Below, one piece after another: positions 1 through 5,944 of a stretch of DNA of 8,196 bases; positions within the stretch are counted from its first letter, which is position 1, and every line of letters starts with the position of its first letter. The DNA lies in assembly GCA_016182435.1 (NCBI GenBank), contig JACPGN010000026.1, positions 1 through 8,196 of the forward strand. Reading direction: 5' to 3'. This DNA comes from Lentisphaerota bacterium. GTDB lineage: Bacteria; Verrucomicrobiota; Kiritimatiellia; JAAZAB01. The notes beneath the pieces are model-generated. The model was not told the DNA's origin and did not search any database. It saw only the letters and a program-made list of their open reading frames with translations. The translations under genes and the position numbers were made by a program.

Positions 1-430
1 TGCCAAATAGAACGCTGCCATCCCGGTCCAGCAAATAAATCATGTCCGGAGACACTTCGGCAAGAATACGAGCAAAATCGGACTCCTTTTGAAGACCATC
101 CAGAAAATCGTTGAGCGCGCGGGTCAACAAGTCAACATCCCTGCTTCCGGTGAGCTCAAGGCGGTGACTGTTAAGTGCGCGCCCACTTAGCAAGGCAATC
201 TGGGCGGCGAGCTGCGAGATGGGGTTCCTTATCTCCTGCCGCACCAGCTCCAGGACGGAGAAGACCAGGCCGGCGCCGAATAATCCCAGTAAGATCAAGA
301 CTTGCAAAATAGTTTTCGGATCCTGCAACTGCTCGATATGCGGCAATTGCCACATTAGGTTGACAATGCCGCCCACCGACACCAGCATGAGCAGGCTGGC
401 CAACAATAGAATTCGATTGCGTACTTTCAT
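1..430 (-). CDS. Membrane sensor protein N-terminus (TM-TM-HAMP-like-PAS), cut by the window edge
   Basis: The reading frame is open from ATG at 430 down to base 1, giving 143 residues with no stop, so the C-terminal output domain lies outside the window. Two hydrophobic helices (about residues 6-27 and 41-63) flank a short presumably periplasmic loop. Next comes a HAMP-like linker: a Pro after the helix (NPISQLAAQIALLSG, 69-83) and a second helix with DLLTRALNDFLDGL (100-113). Residues 117-143 look like the start of a PAS domain (FARILAEVSPDMIYLLDRDG). Proteins built this way are usually histidine kinases, diguanylate cyclases or similar signalling enzymes; which one cannot be told here. A weak GGGG lies a few bases before the ATG. 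An ATG ten bases further upstream is out of frame. It is transcribed away from the isomerase gene. Confidence 0.72.
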   Translation of the reverse strand, partial: MKVRNRILLLASLLMLVSVGGIVNLMWQLPHIEQLQDPKTILQVLILLGLFGAGLVFSVLELVRQEIRNPISQLAAQIALLSGRALNSHRLELTGSRDVDLLTRALNDFLDGLQKESDFARILAEVSPDMIYLLDRDGSVLFG

Positions 431-531
431 GATTCCCCATGCGAGGTGGATGGCGCAAAAGAAAGGGGCGCCACCTCCCGCTCATATCGCATCGAGGGAC
501 CGCTAAGCCCCATCACGCAAATATGAAAATA

Positions 532-560
532 GAAGGCGCGCCCAGTCAGGCGCGTCCTTC
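532..560. repeat. Imperfect hairpin
   Basis: GAAGGCGCGCC (532-542) pairs with GGCGCGTCCTTC (549-560), with one bulged T and a 6-base loop. On the minus strand the stem is followed by a T-rich but interrupted tract, so it could act as a weak terminator in that direction. No gene that it would terminate is visible. It may equally be another dispersed palindrome. Confidence 0.35.
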
Positions 561-666
561 ACAGTTTCGTCCGCGTGATCAGAAAATTAGCGGTTTTCGA
601 ATACGACGATTCTGCTACGACGCGACAAAATATTCGTTTTCCGCCCGCTCCCCGGCTGTTCCGCCG

Positions 667-738
667 TCGCTCCATGAGCTATGGCGGACAAGTTGCCGTG
701 GCGCCCAACCTTCGCTCAGAGAGCTACGGTGGGCAAGC
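667..738. repeat. Pair of related repeats, 45-base spacing
   Basis: TCGCTC-N3-GAGCTAYGGYGGRCAAG occurs at 667-692 and again at 712-737, differing at a few positions. On the minus strand it reads CTTGYCCRCCRTAGCTC. This resembles a short repeat dispersed in many environmental bacterial genomes, which I recall rather than can verify. No coding role is likely. Confidence 0.5.
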
Positions 739-837
739 AGGCGTTAATCATTCATTTTGGAATACTCGATTGACCACGCTTCCCTGACCATTTCCAGTGG
801 ATGCCGCGGATCCCCTGCTTCACCCGTCTTCGCCCAT

Positions 838-854
838 TCGACTATGCTCAGGGC
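838..854. repeat. Short dispersed repeat (CCCTGAGCATAGTCGAA on minus strand)
   Basis: The minus strand reads CCCTGAGCATAGTCGAA. This matches my memory of a repeat family common between genes of environmental bacteria, usually followed by a partly palindromic GGG or GGC. Its presence explains the odd translation of the overlapping minus-strand open frame (ALSIVEW), which should not be taken as a protein. Confidence 0.45.
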
Positions 855-1030
855 TACGCCGGGCAGGCCCGCCGGCAGCGAAAAAACCAGTGAAATGGGG
901 CTTTTTCTCAACATCGGCGAACCCTCCGCCAATAGCTACACCCCTGGCAATGCCTTTAATTTAGTCAACTCCGATCCCCCTGTCAAGTGTTTTTTCGCAT
1001 TTTTGGTAATTTTCTCCGACCAGCCTTGCG

Positions 1031-1060
1031 TTGACAAACCCCGTGGCAATTTGCTATCTA
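1031..1060 (+). promoter_or_regulatory. Sigma-70-type promoter for the isomerase-like gene
   Basis: A perfect -35 box TTGACA (1031-1036) is separated by 18 bases from TATCTA (1055-1060). The expected transcript start, near 1067, leaves a leader of about 24 bases carrying the ribosome binding site. This is the only strong promoter I see upstream of the whole plus-strand series to 5892. Confidence 0.65.
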
Positions 1061-1077
1061 CTACAGCAAAACCCCAC

Positions 1078-1082
1078 GGAGG
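1078..1082 (+). promoter_or_regulatory. Ribosome binding site GGAGG deciding the 1091 start
   Basis: GGAGG lies 8 bases before ATG 1091. It decides against the in-frame TTG at 1031, which overlaps the -35 box and has no such site. Confidence 0.8.
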
Positions 1083-1090
1083 ACGAGACC

Positions 1091-1981
1091 ATGTACCTGA
1101 CTGGTTTTGCGGATGAAGCCGGCGCCGCGCTGGATGTCCAGATCGCGGCGACCAAAAAACTCGGCTGGGGCAATATCGAAGCCCGGAATGTCCAGGTGGA
1201 CGGCTTCCCCGCCGGCAATATCCACGACATTTCCGACGCGGCCTTTGACCGCTTAGTCGCCAAGCTGGAAGACGCCGGAGTGCGCATTAATTGTTTCGGC
1301 TCAGCAATCGCCAACTGGGGCAAACAGATTGACCAGCCCTTCGCAAGCTCGCTGGCGGAAGCGCGCCGGGCGATTCCGCGTATGCAGCGGCTGGGCACGA
1401 AGCTGGTCCGGATCATGAGCTTTGCCGTGCGCAACACTGACGACCAGATGGAAGAAGAACGCTTCCGGCGCCTGCGCGAGATTCAGCGGATGTTCGCCGA
1501 CGCCGGGCTTACGGCGCTCCACGAGAACTGCATGAACTATGGCGGCATGGGCTGGCCATTCACCCTCAAGCTCCAGGAAAACGTGCCGGGCTTGAAGTTA
1601 GTTTTCGACACGGGCAATCCCGTCGCCAGTGACGATTACAGCAAGAGGCCGCCCTATCCCAAGCAGTCCTCCTGGGAATTTTATGAGCATGTCCGCGAGC
1701 ACGTGGCCTATCTGCACATCAAGGACGGCATTTACGATCAAGCCGCGCAAAAGGCGATTTTCACCTATCCCGGCGAAGGCCATGGCGACATTGCCCGAAT
1801 TCTGAAAGATTTGTTGGAGCGCGGTTACGATGGCGGCATATCCATCGAACCGCACATGGCCGCGGTCTTTCATGAGGCCGACTCCCGGCCCGGCCAGGCA
1901 GCCGCCGAAATTTACGTTGAATATGGCCGGCGCATGATGAAGATGATCAACGCCATTCGGGCGGGGCAAGCATGCCAGTGA
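1091..1981 (+). CDS. Sugar phosphate isomerase/epimerase-like TIM-barrel protein
   Basis: A 296-residue protein of the xylose-isomerase-like TIM-barrel superfamily (AP endonuclease 2 fold), which includes hydroxypyruvate isomerase, D-tagatose 3-epimerase and inosose-related enzymes. These usually use a divalent metal to isomerise or epimerise sugars. The four expected metal ligands are visible with normal spacing: E145 (LHENCMN), D173 (FDTGN), H209 (YLHIKD) and E253 (ISIEPH). The YPGEGHGD loop at 226-233 is also typical. There is no signal peptide, so it should be cytoplasmic. The start is ATG 1091, supported by GGAGG 8 bases before it. The stop lies 7 bases before an upstream copy of the mlaE-like start, suggesting that the two genes were once tightly coupled. 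The substrate cannot be told from sequence, and a link to lipid transport is not obvious; it may simply share the promoter. Confidence 0.88.
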   Translation: MYLTGFADEAGAALDVQIAATKKLGWGNIEARNVQVDGFPAGNIHDISDAAFDRLVAKLEDAGVRINCFGSAIANWGKQIDQPFASSLAEARRAIPRMQRLGTKLVRIMSFAVRNTDDQMEEERFRRLREIQRMFADAGLTALHENCMNYGGMGWPFTLKLQENVPGLKLVFDTGNPVASDDYSKRPPYPKQSSWEFYEHVREHVAYLHIKDGIYDQAAQKAIFTYPGEGHGDIARILKDLLERGYDGGISIEPHMAAVFHEADSRPGQAAAEIYVEYGRRMMKMINAIRAGQACQ

Positions 1982-1988
1982 AATCAGC

Positions 1989-2102
1989 ATGACCTTCGTT
2001 GAAACAATTATAAGGCAGTCAGTCTTATGGGCTGATTGTCATTCCCGACCTGATCGGGAATCCAGAAAAATCAATGCTGGATTCCCGCTTTCGCGGGAAT
2101 GA
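1989..2102 (+). other. Duplicate, dead-end copy of the mlaE-like gene start
   Basis: ATGACCTTCGTTGAAACAAT (1989-2008) matches the start of the permease gene (2130-2149) at 18 of 20 bases and encodes MTFVETI against MTFVGTI. It lies 7 bases after the isomerase stop and in the same frame as the permease (141 bases, 47 codons apart). The frame then runs through an inverted repeat and ends at TGA 2100-2102. It looks like the original 5' end of the permease gene, left behind when the repeat arrived or the start was duplicated. The true direction of events is inference. Confidence 0.55.
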
Positions 2103-2103
2103 C
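2038..2103. repeat. Double-hairpin inverted repeat, ATTCCC-N-GGGAAT type
   Basis: The left arm 2038-2065 and right arm 2077-2103 are inverted copies sharing GTCATTCCCG and CGGGAATCCAG. Each arm is also a hairpin by itself (ATTCCCG with CGGGAAT). The right arm fits the ATTCCC-N8-GGGAAT pattern known from Neisseria dRS3 repeats; similar elements occur in many environmental bacteria. It fills the gap between the isomerase and permease genes and could affect transcript stability or readthrough. Confidence 0.75.
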
Positions 2104-2129
2104 GGCATTGAACCTCACAACCTACCCAC

Positions 2130-2918
2130 ATGACCTTCGTCGGAACAATCGGTCAATCGGCCTTGAGCCGGCTGCGGCAGGCTACGCATCTGTTTGCCCT
2201 GCTGGGGAGTATCCTCACCCAGGCGGCTGCGCCGCGCCACTGGCCGCGAACCACCCGGGCCGTGTTCGCCCGTCAAGTGCTCTTCACCGGGGTCGAGGCC
2301 CTGCGGTTCGTGGCCTTGGTCGCGTTCCTGACCGGCATCTCCGTCGTCGCCCAGGCCCAGGTGTGGCTGAGCAAGGCCGGTCAATCGGGTCTGCTGGGCG
2401 ATATCCTGGTCGCCGTCATCATGCGCGAGGTCGCGCCGCTCCTGGTCAATTTCATCGTGATCGGGCGCAGCGGCACGGCCGTGGCCGTGGAGCTGGCCAA
2501 CATGAAGGTGTTTGGCGAAATCAAGGTCCTGGAAGCCCAGGGCTTAGATGCCTTGCTTTATCTGGCCATCCCGCGCGCCCTGGCTTTTGCCCTTTCTATT
2601 TTCTGCCTGACCATCTGGTTTACGATCATTGCCTTTGTCAGCGGATATGCCTTCGGCATTCTCTTTGGCGCCGGCGCCAGCGACCCAGTGATCTTCACGA
2701 CAACAATCCTGAAAGGCCTGCATCCGGCGGACGTCTACAACCTGCTGGCCAAGACCATTGTGCCCGGGCTGTTCACGGCCGGCATCTGCATCACTGAGGG
2801 CCTCAGCGTGCGCTATTCCATCACGGAAGTGCCCCAGGCCGCCACGCGCGCGGTCGTGCGCTCCATTGCGGCGCTTTTCATTATTTCGGCGATCGTTTCC
2901 GTGCTGACGTATGTCTAA
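2130..2918 (+). CDS. mlaE: MlaE/YrbE-family ABC transporter permease
   Basis: A 262-residue integral membrane protein of the MlaE (YrbE, DUF140) family, the permease that carries the MCE ring and moves phospholipids at the inner membrane. Family landmarks are in order: an amphipathic N-terminal stretch; the first membrane segment with GVEALRFVALVAFLTG (54-69); REVAP (99-103); the conserved core GRSGTAVAVELANMKV (112-127) followed by EIKVLEAQGLDALLYLAIPR (130-149), which forms the coupling region; and closing hydrophobic helices near 205-224 and 245-262. Length is normal for the family. The start is ATG 2130, but there is no clear ribosome binding site before it. An earlier copy of the same start lies at 1989. 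The next gene, in the place where MlaF would be expected, encodes a degenerate ATPase, and the MCE partner is third in the series. Confidence 0.9.
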   Translation: MTFVGTIGQSALSRLRQATHLFALLGSILTQAAAPRHWPRTTRAVFARQVLFTGVEALRFVALVAFLTGISVVAQAQVWLSKAGQSGLLGDILVAVIMREVAPLLVNFIVIGRSGTAVAVELANMKVFGEIKVLEAQGLDALLYLAIPRALAFALSIFCLTIWFTIIAFVSGYAFGILFGAGASDPVIFTTTILKGLHPADVYNLLAKTIVPGLFTAGICITEGLSVRYSITEVPQAATRAVVRSIAALFIISAIVSVLTYV

Positions 2919-2919
2919 A

Positions 2920-2942
2920 GCGGGCTATGCCCGCAACCCAAA
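2920..2942. repeat. Junction repeat copy 1 (TTTGGGTTGCGGGCAT on minus strand)
   Basis: GCGGGCTATGCCCGC (2920-2934) is a perfect 6-base-pair hairpin with a 3-base loop, followed by AACCCAAA. It starts 2 bases after the permease stop. On the minus strand it reads TTTGGGTTGCGGGCATA, the same sequence as copies at 4155 and 6028. No U-tract follows, so it is not a standard terminator. Confidence 0.7.
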
Positions 2943-2946
2943 GAAA

Positions 2947-3027
2947 TTAACCACTGATGGACACTGATGAACACTGATAATCCTGAAAGTTCCATCCGTG
3001 TCTATCAGTGTTCATCCGTGGTAATAA
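2947..3027. repeat. Inverted repeat of CACTGATGAA-like units
   Basis: GATGAACACTGATA (2966-2979) is perfectly inverted at 3003-3016, with weaker pairing outward (CCAC at 2951 with GTGG at 3018). Each arm is itself made of short tandem units, CACTGATGGA and CACTGATGAA on the left, the second variant CACGGATGAA on the right. It resembles the AACCACGGATGAACACGGAT-like dispersed repeats of environmental genomes, from memory. Confidence 0.65.
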
Positions 3028-3114
3028 ATCTTTGCTTATGTTTCTTGTTTTTTATAGTGGTTCCTGACATATCAAACACTAAACAAGCAAAAGGCTTTTG
3101 CCACAAAAAGGTAA

Positions 3115-3135
3115 CCCCTTAGCCATCTTAAGGGG
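3115..3135. repeat. CCCCTTA/TAAGGGG hairpin
   Basis: A perfect 7-base-pair stem, CCCCTTA (3115-3121) and TAAGGGG (3129-3135), with a 7-base loop. Weaker outer pairing of TTGCC with GGCAA extends it. No U-tract follows on either strand. Confidence 0.45.
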
Positions 3136-3141
3136 GCAAGA

Positions 3142-3231
3142 GGTAGGGCGCGTTCGCCTGCCCGCAATGCTACGCATAGCGTTGCAGGCGGGCCGAACGC
3201 GCCGCGGACGGCTCGGCGAGCCGTCCCTACC
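3142..3231. repeat. Nested composite palindrome (GTAGGGCGCGTTCG / GACGGCTCG type)
   Basis: The outer ends GGTAGGG (3142-3148) and CCCTACC (3225-3231) are inverted. Inside, GGCGCGTTCG (3147-3156) pairs with CGAACGCGCC (3194-3203), enclosing an imperfect stem (3157-3192) related to the element at 5945. A second palindrome, GGACGGCTCG-G-CGAGCCGTCC (3206-3226), sits beside it. The whole could fold as a multi-branched structure in DNA or RNA. Confidence 0.7.
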
Positions 3232-3282
3232 CTCACGCGACCAATTACCAAAAAAGGCCTAAGGACCACAAAAGACCGGCTT

Positions 3283-3981
3283 ATGAAAGAGGCACACGCT
3301 ATTCTGGAGTTCAGCGACGTGACTCTTGCTGCCGCGCCGCTGGAACACGCGGGCTTAAGCCAGGTCAATGCCGCGTTCCTGCCGGGCACGCTGAGCATTA
3401 TCAGGGTGGAGCCGGGCAACGAGCAGTTGCCGCTGGCCGATCTGGCCCAAGGCCTGAAAAGCCCCACGGAAGGATCAATCCTATTCCAAGGTGGAGCTTG
3501 GGATACCATGTCCGCGGAGCAGGCCTTAGCCTGTCGCGCCCGGATTGGCCGGGCCTTCGACGGCCATGGCTGGATCAGCAACTTAAACGTGAACGAGAAT
3601 GTAACCCTGGCCCAACGGCACCATACGGGGCGGGCGATAGCCGAAATCCTGGCCGAGGCCGAGGCGTTGGCGCGCGCCTTCGGTTTGGCCGAACTACCCA
3701 AGGTCCGGCCGGCCCTGGCGCCGCGCCAGGATCTGCGCAGAGCTGAATGGATCAGAGCATTTCTCGGTCAGCCCCGGCTGGTCCTGCTGGAACGCCCCAT
3801 GCAGGGCGTAGCCTGGGAGCACCTGAGCCGACTTGTCGGGGCCGTGCGGGAAGCCTGTAGCCGGAAGGCGGCCGTGCTGTGGCTTTCCGATACTGATCGA
3901 ATAGAACAGGCCGCGGAATTGCCGCCCACTACGCGGTATGCCATGCGCGGGACCACTTTAGTCGCGATGAAAAACGGATGA
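3283..3981 (+). CDS. Degenerate ABC-ATPase-like protein in the MlaF position (pseudo-ATPase)
   Basis: The 232-residue protein aligns along its length with ABC ATPases of the MlaF type. The scaffold is kept: SPTEGSILFQG (60-70), RIGRAF...LNVNENVTL (87-109), AEWIRAFLGQPRLVLLERP (154-172) and AVLWLSDTD (197-205). Yet every catalytic motif is lost. The Walker A GKST is EQLP (47-50), with Lys replaced by Q48. The Q-loop Gln is D93. The signature LSGGQ is LAPRQ (145-149). Walker B Asp and catalytic Glu are E170 and R171. The D-loop Asp is A177. The H-loop His is D203. ATP hydrolysis is therefore very unlikely, although the frame is intact and the length is normal. Placement between the permease and the MCE gene points to a structural or regulatory subunit. 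The ATG has no good ribosome binding site; AAGGA lies 17 bases away. A decaying gene is the alternative. Confidence 0.78.
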   Translation: MKEAHAILEFSDVTLAAAPLEHAGLSQVNAAFLPGTLSIIRVEPGNEQLPLADLAQGLKSPTEGSILFQGGAWDTMSAEQALACRARIGRAFDGHGWISNLNVNENVTLAQRHHTGRAIAEILAEAEALARAFGLAELPKVRPALAPRQDLRRAEWIRAFLGQPRLVLLERPMQGVAWEHLSRLVGAVREACSRKAAVLWLSDTDRIEQAAELPPTTRYAMRGTTLVAMKNG

Positions 3982-4069
3982 GCATTGGACCGGCCAAGGC
4001 CTCAGATTGTTCCGTTAAAACCCTGGCCTGCGGCTGGCAGGCATATGACATTTTTGCGTAGAAGTTTAT

Positions 4070-4128
4070 TGTAGGAGCGCCACCCCGCTGGCGCGATAAG
4101 ATCGCCTCGGCGGTGCGAGGCTCCTACA
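4070..4128. repeat. Cloverleaf-like repeat with TGTAGGAGC ends
   Basis: TGTAGGAGC (4070-4078) is perfectly inverted as GCTCCTACA (4120-4128). Between them are two hairpins: GCGCCA/TGGCGC (4077-4082 and 4089-4094) and GCCTCG/CGAGGC (4104-4109 and 4116-4121). The TGTAGGAGCG opening resembles REP-type repeats of Pseudomonas and similar elements elsewhere. It lies between the ATPase-like and MCE genes. Confidence 0.75.
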
Positions 4129-4154
4129 TTTCCACCACAGTCTGACGAAACGTA

Positions 4155-4178
4155 TTTGGGGTTGCGGGCATAGCTCAC
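4155..4178. repeat. Junction repeat copy 2
   Basis: TTTGGGGTTGCGGGCATAG continues as CTCAC, a degraded version of the GCCCGC arm found in copies 1 and 3. It ends 3 bases before the AGGAGG of the MCE gene, so it lies in that gene's leader. Confidence 0.65.
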
Positions 4179-4195
4179 CTTAGGAGGAATAAACG

Positions 4196-4954
4196 ATGAT
4201 GGACCAGACCTTCAAGTTTCGTTTTGTCAATGAGATCACCGGCGTATTTGTGCTGTTGGCGCTGGCGGTCCTGATCGCGGGAATTTTTCTGGCCGGAAGA
4301 GCCCAGGGCTTGTTCGAGCACAAGTTCCGGCTGCAGGCCGTGTTCCAGGCCGAAGAAGGAACCTATGGGCTGAAAAAGGGATCGGAGGTTAGAATCCGCG
4401 ATACGGTGGCCGGCAGTGTCAGCCGCATTCAGCCCACCGCCGAAGGCACCATTGCGGCCACCTTTGAGTTGAAGGCCAGTTTCCGCAGTTTTGTGCGCAC
4501 CAACTCAGTAGCCGTGGTGAAAAAATCGCTGATCCTGGCGGGCGACTCGTTCGTGGACATTTCCATTGGCGACCGCCAGGCCCCGCTGATGGCTGACGGC
4601 AGCCTGATCGCTTGCAAGCCGGACACGGATATTGCCAAGCAAGCCTTGCTGGTCCTGGAAGAACTGCGCGCCAAGACCCTGCCGGCGCTGGATAAAGTGA
4701 ATGCCGTGCTCGACGAATTGCCGGCGCTGACCGTGCAAACCCGCAACACCCTGCAGGCCGGCGAAGCTCTGTTGCGCGAGGATGTCCCCGGTCTGCTGAT
4801 CCAGGCCCAGGACACTTTGCGCTCGTCGCAAGTGCTGATCGAGGGGTTCCAGCGGCACTGGCTGTTGCGCAAATATATCGAAAACCAGGAAAGCGGCCCC
4901 TTAATTTCGCCAGCCGTGGTGACCCTGCCGCAAGCCGGAGGTAAAGCCAAATGA
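4196..4954 (+). CDS. mlaD: MCE-domain protein, MlaD-like, inner-membrane anchored
   Basis: The 252-residue protein has one N-terminal membrane helix (about 13-34) followed by an MCE domain (about 44-135). Visible MCE features are LQAVFQAEEGTYGLKKGSEVRIRDTVAG (46-73) and a later SLILAGDSFVDISIG (111-125). MCE domains form hexameric rings in the periplasm and carry lipids between the permease and the outer membrane. The C-terminal part (145-215) is helical and rich in Leu, Ala and Glu, as in longer MCE proteins that form a helical extension, and it ends with RHWLLRKYI (220-228). Start ATG 4196 has a near-ideal AGGAGG (4182-4187) 8 bases upstream; a second ATG follows directly. The stop overlaps the next gene's ATG by ATGA, so translation of the two is probably coupled. 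Confidence 0.88.
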   Translation: MMDQTFKFRFVNEITGVFVLLALAVLIAGIFLAGRAQGLFEHKFRLQAVFQAEEGTYGLKKGSEVRIRDTVAGSVSRIQPTAEGTIAATFELKASFRSFVRTNSVAVVKKSLILAGDSFVDISIGDRQAPLMADGSLIACKPDTDIAKQALLVLEELRAKTLPALDKVNAVLDELPALTVQTRNTLQAGEALLREDVPGLLIQAQDTLRSSQVLIEGFQRHWLLRKYIENQESGPLISPAVVTLPQAGGKAK

Positions 4955-5892
4955 AGAAATCAAGCAGGAAGTGTTGCAACCTTCGAACGCGGCGGCCCTG
5001 GGTCTTTACCCTGTTATTGGCCATCGTTCTGGCCATAAGCGGCGCCGGCTGCAAAACGCCGCCGGAGGTCATCCGCGCCGATCAAGAAATCGAACGCAAC
5101 GTGGCGGTGGCGCACGGCGCTTATGCCGCCGGCGATTTGGCCAAGGCGGTGATCTATTACCAGAAGGCCCTCCAACGCGCGCGGGTTATAGATTCTCCGT
5201 CCGGGATCATCCGCAACGCCTACAACCTGGCTGCCTGTTTGGCGGCGCTGCGCTCCTATGACGCCGCCCAGGCCTACTTGGACGAGGCCCGGTTGGAAGT
5301 TGAGCACTCCGGCATCCCCTGTCCTGAACTTCCCCTGCTGGAGGCAAAAATAGCCCGCGCCCAGGGACAGTTCCAGGAAGCCGAGGACCTTGCTCGCACG
5401 GAGCTGAAAAAGCACAAAGCCCTGAACGCCGATATCCAGGTCCAGTGGCTGCTCCTGAAAGCCGAACTGAAGTGCGACCAGGACCAAGCCGCCGCGGCGG
5501 AAATTGAGCTAACGGCAATCGCCCCCAGGCAACTTCAAGCCTGCCGAGCCGAGATTAAAGCCGAGACAGCCCTGACGCGGGCTCACATTGAGATGCGAAA
5601 GCATAGCCTGACAGAGGCCGCGCGGCAGTATGATATGGCCGCCGCCTATTGGCGCTCCGCCAGGCGTTATGGCGACATGGCCGCCGCGCTGGACCAGGCC
5701 GCTCACGCTTATGAAGCCGCCGGCAATAATTCCGCGGCCGCCGACCGCTGCTATCGCGCCGCCCGCAGTTTGTTCGAGAGCGGTCAAACCGAGCAAGCCC
5801 GTGACTTGGCCGCTCGCGCGCTGCGCCTGGCAACCGCCGCCAAGCAGGAATCCCTGCAAAGACAGGCCGAGCGGCTAAAAGCGGAGGTATGA
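4951..5892 (+). CDS. TPR-like repeat protein, probable lipoprotein
   Basis: The 313-residue protein has a basic N-terminus, a hydrophobic segment (18-30) and a Cys at 34 in GAGC. This suggests a lipoprotein signal, although Gly rather than Leu at -3 makes the lipobox imperfect. Most of the rest is alpha-helical repeats of TPR character: AHGAYAAGDLAKAVIYYQKAL (54-74), NLAACLAALRSYDAAQAYLDEA (92-113), AKIARAQGQFQEAEDLA (132-148), and three further pairs to about 290 (for example AHAYEAAGNNSAAADRCYRAA, 251-271). TPR domains bind protein partners. The ATGA overlap with the MCE gene argues that it works with the transporter, perhaps as the periplasmic or outer-membrane partner in place of MlaC or MlaA, neither of which is in the window. 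That role is inferred from context. Confidence 0.75.
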   Translation: MKKSSRKCCNLRTRRPWVFTLLLAIVLAISGAGCKTPPEVIRADQEIERNVAVAHGAYAAGDLAKAVIYYQKALQRARVIDSPSGIIRNAYNLAACLAALRSYDAAQAYLDEARLEVEHSGIPCPELPLLEAKIARAQGQFQEAEDLARTELKKHKALNADIQVQWLLLKAELKCDQDQAAAAEIELTAIAPRQLQACRAEIKAETALTRAHIEMRKHSLTEAARQYDMAAAYWRSARRYGDMAAALDQAAHAYEAAGNNSAAADRCYRAARSLFESGQTEQARDLAARALRLATAAKQESLQRQAERLKAEV

Positions 5893-5912
5893 CGGCATTT
5901 GCTATCCTGCCC

Positions 5913-5938
5913 GTCCCGACTCTCCGAGAGGTCGGGAC
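5913..5938. repeat. Hairpin GTCCCGAC...GTCGGGAC
   Basis: GTCCCGAC (5913-5920) and GTCGGGAC (5931-5938) pair perfectly, and the inner TCTC/GAGA pairs with a one-base bulge. It lies 20 bases after the TPR gene stop. No U-tract follows, so terminator activity is uncertain. The end of the plus-strand series must lie near here because the next gene is convergent. Confidence 0.55.
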
Positions 5939-5944
5939 TGCGCA

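Larger units (their letters stand above)
431..1030. other. Gene-free stretch with dispersed repeats
   Basis: I see no convincing gene here. The stretch separates two divergently transcribed genes. It contains an imperfect hairpin (532-560), two related repeats 45 bases apart (667-738), and a CTCAGGG-type repeat (838-854) inside a 62-codon minus-strand open frame (744-932) that looks like repeat sequence rather than a gene. An AT-richer segment (about 950-1020) lies just before the promoter at 1031. Short open frames on both strands have no family resemblance that I recognise. Confidence 0.55.
2919..3282. other. Repeat-packed gap between permease and ATPase-like genes
   Basis: These 364 bases hold no gene. 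In order they contain a GCGGGC-TAT-GCCCGC hairpin repeat (2920-2942), an inverted repeat built from CACTGAT/CACGGAT units (2947-3027), a CCCCTTA...TAAGGGG hairpin (3115-3135) and a nested palindrome (3142-3231). The gap is unusually long for genes expected to be co-translated. Confidence 0.7.

Noticed and set aside
210..240. QEIRNP in the sensor resembling a histidine-kinase H-box (HEIRNP)
   Set aside because: His is replaced by Gln and the segment directly follows the second membrane helix, where the HAMP-like pattern fits better; PAS follows it, not precedes it.
667..738. Possible CRISPR-like direct repeats
   Set aside because: Only two diverged copies with a spacer of about 19 bases, and no cas genes.
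744..932. 62-codon minus-strand open frame
   Set aside because: It begins with TTG, contains a known-type dispersed repeat, and has no recognisable domain.
1031..1090. TTG start at 1031 for the isomerase-like gene
   Set aside because: It overlaps the -35 box TTGACA and lacks a ribosome binding site, while ATG 1091 has GGAGG 8 bases upstream.
2099..2797. 232-codon plus-strand frame overlapping the permease
   Set aside because: Composition is Gly/Arg/Pro-rich with no hydrophobic pattern; it is the shifted shadow of the MlaE-like frame, whose motifs are clear.
4419..5072. 217-codon minus-strand frame opposite the MCE gene
   Set aside because: It lies opposite two well-supported genes and shows only Arg/Pro-rich shadow composition.
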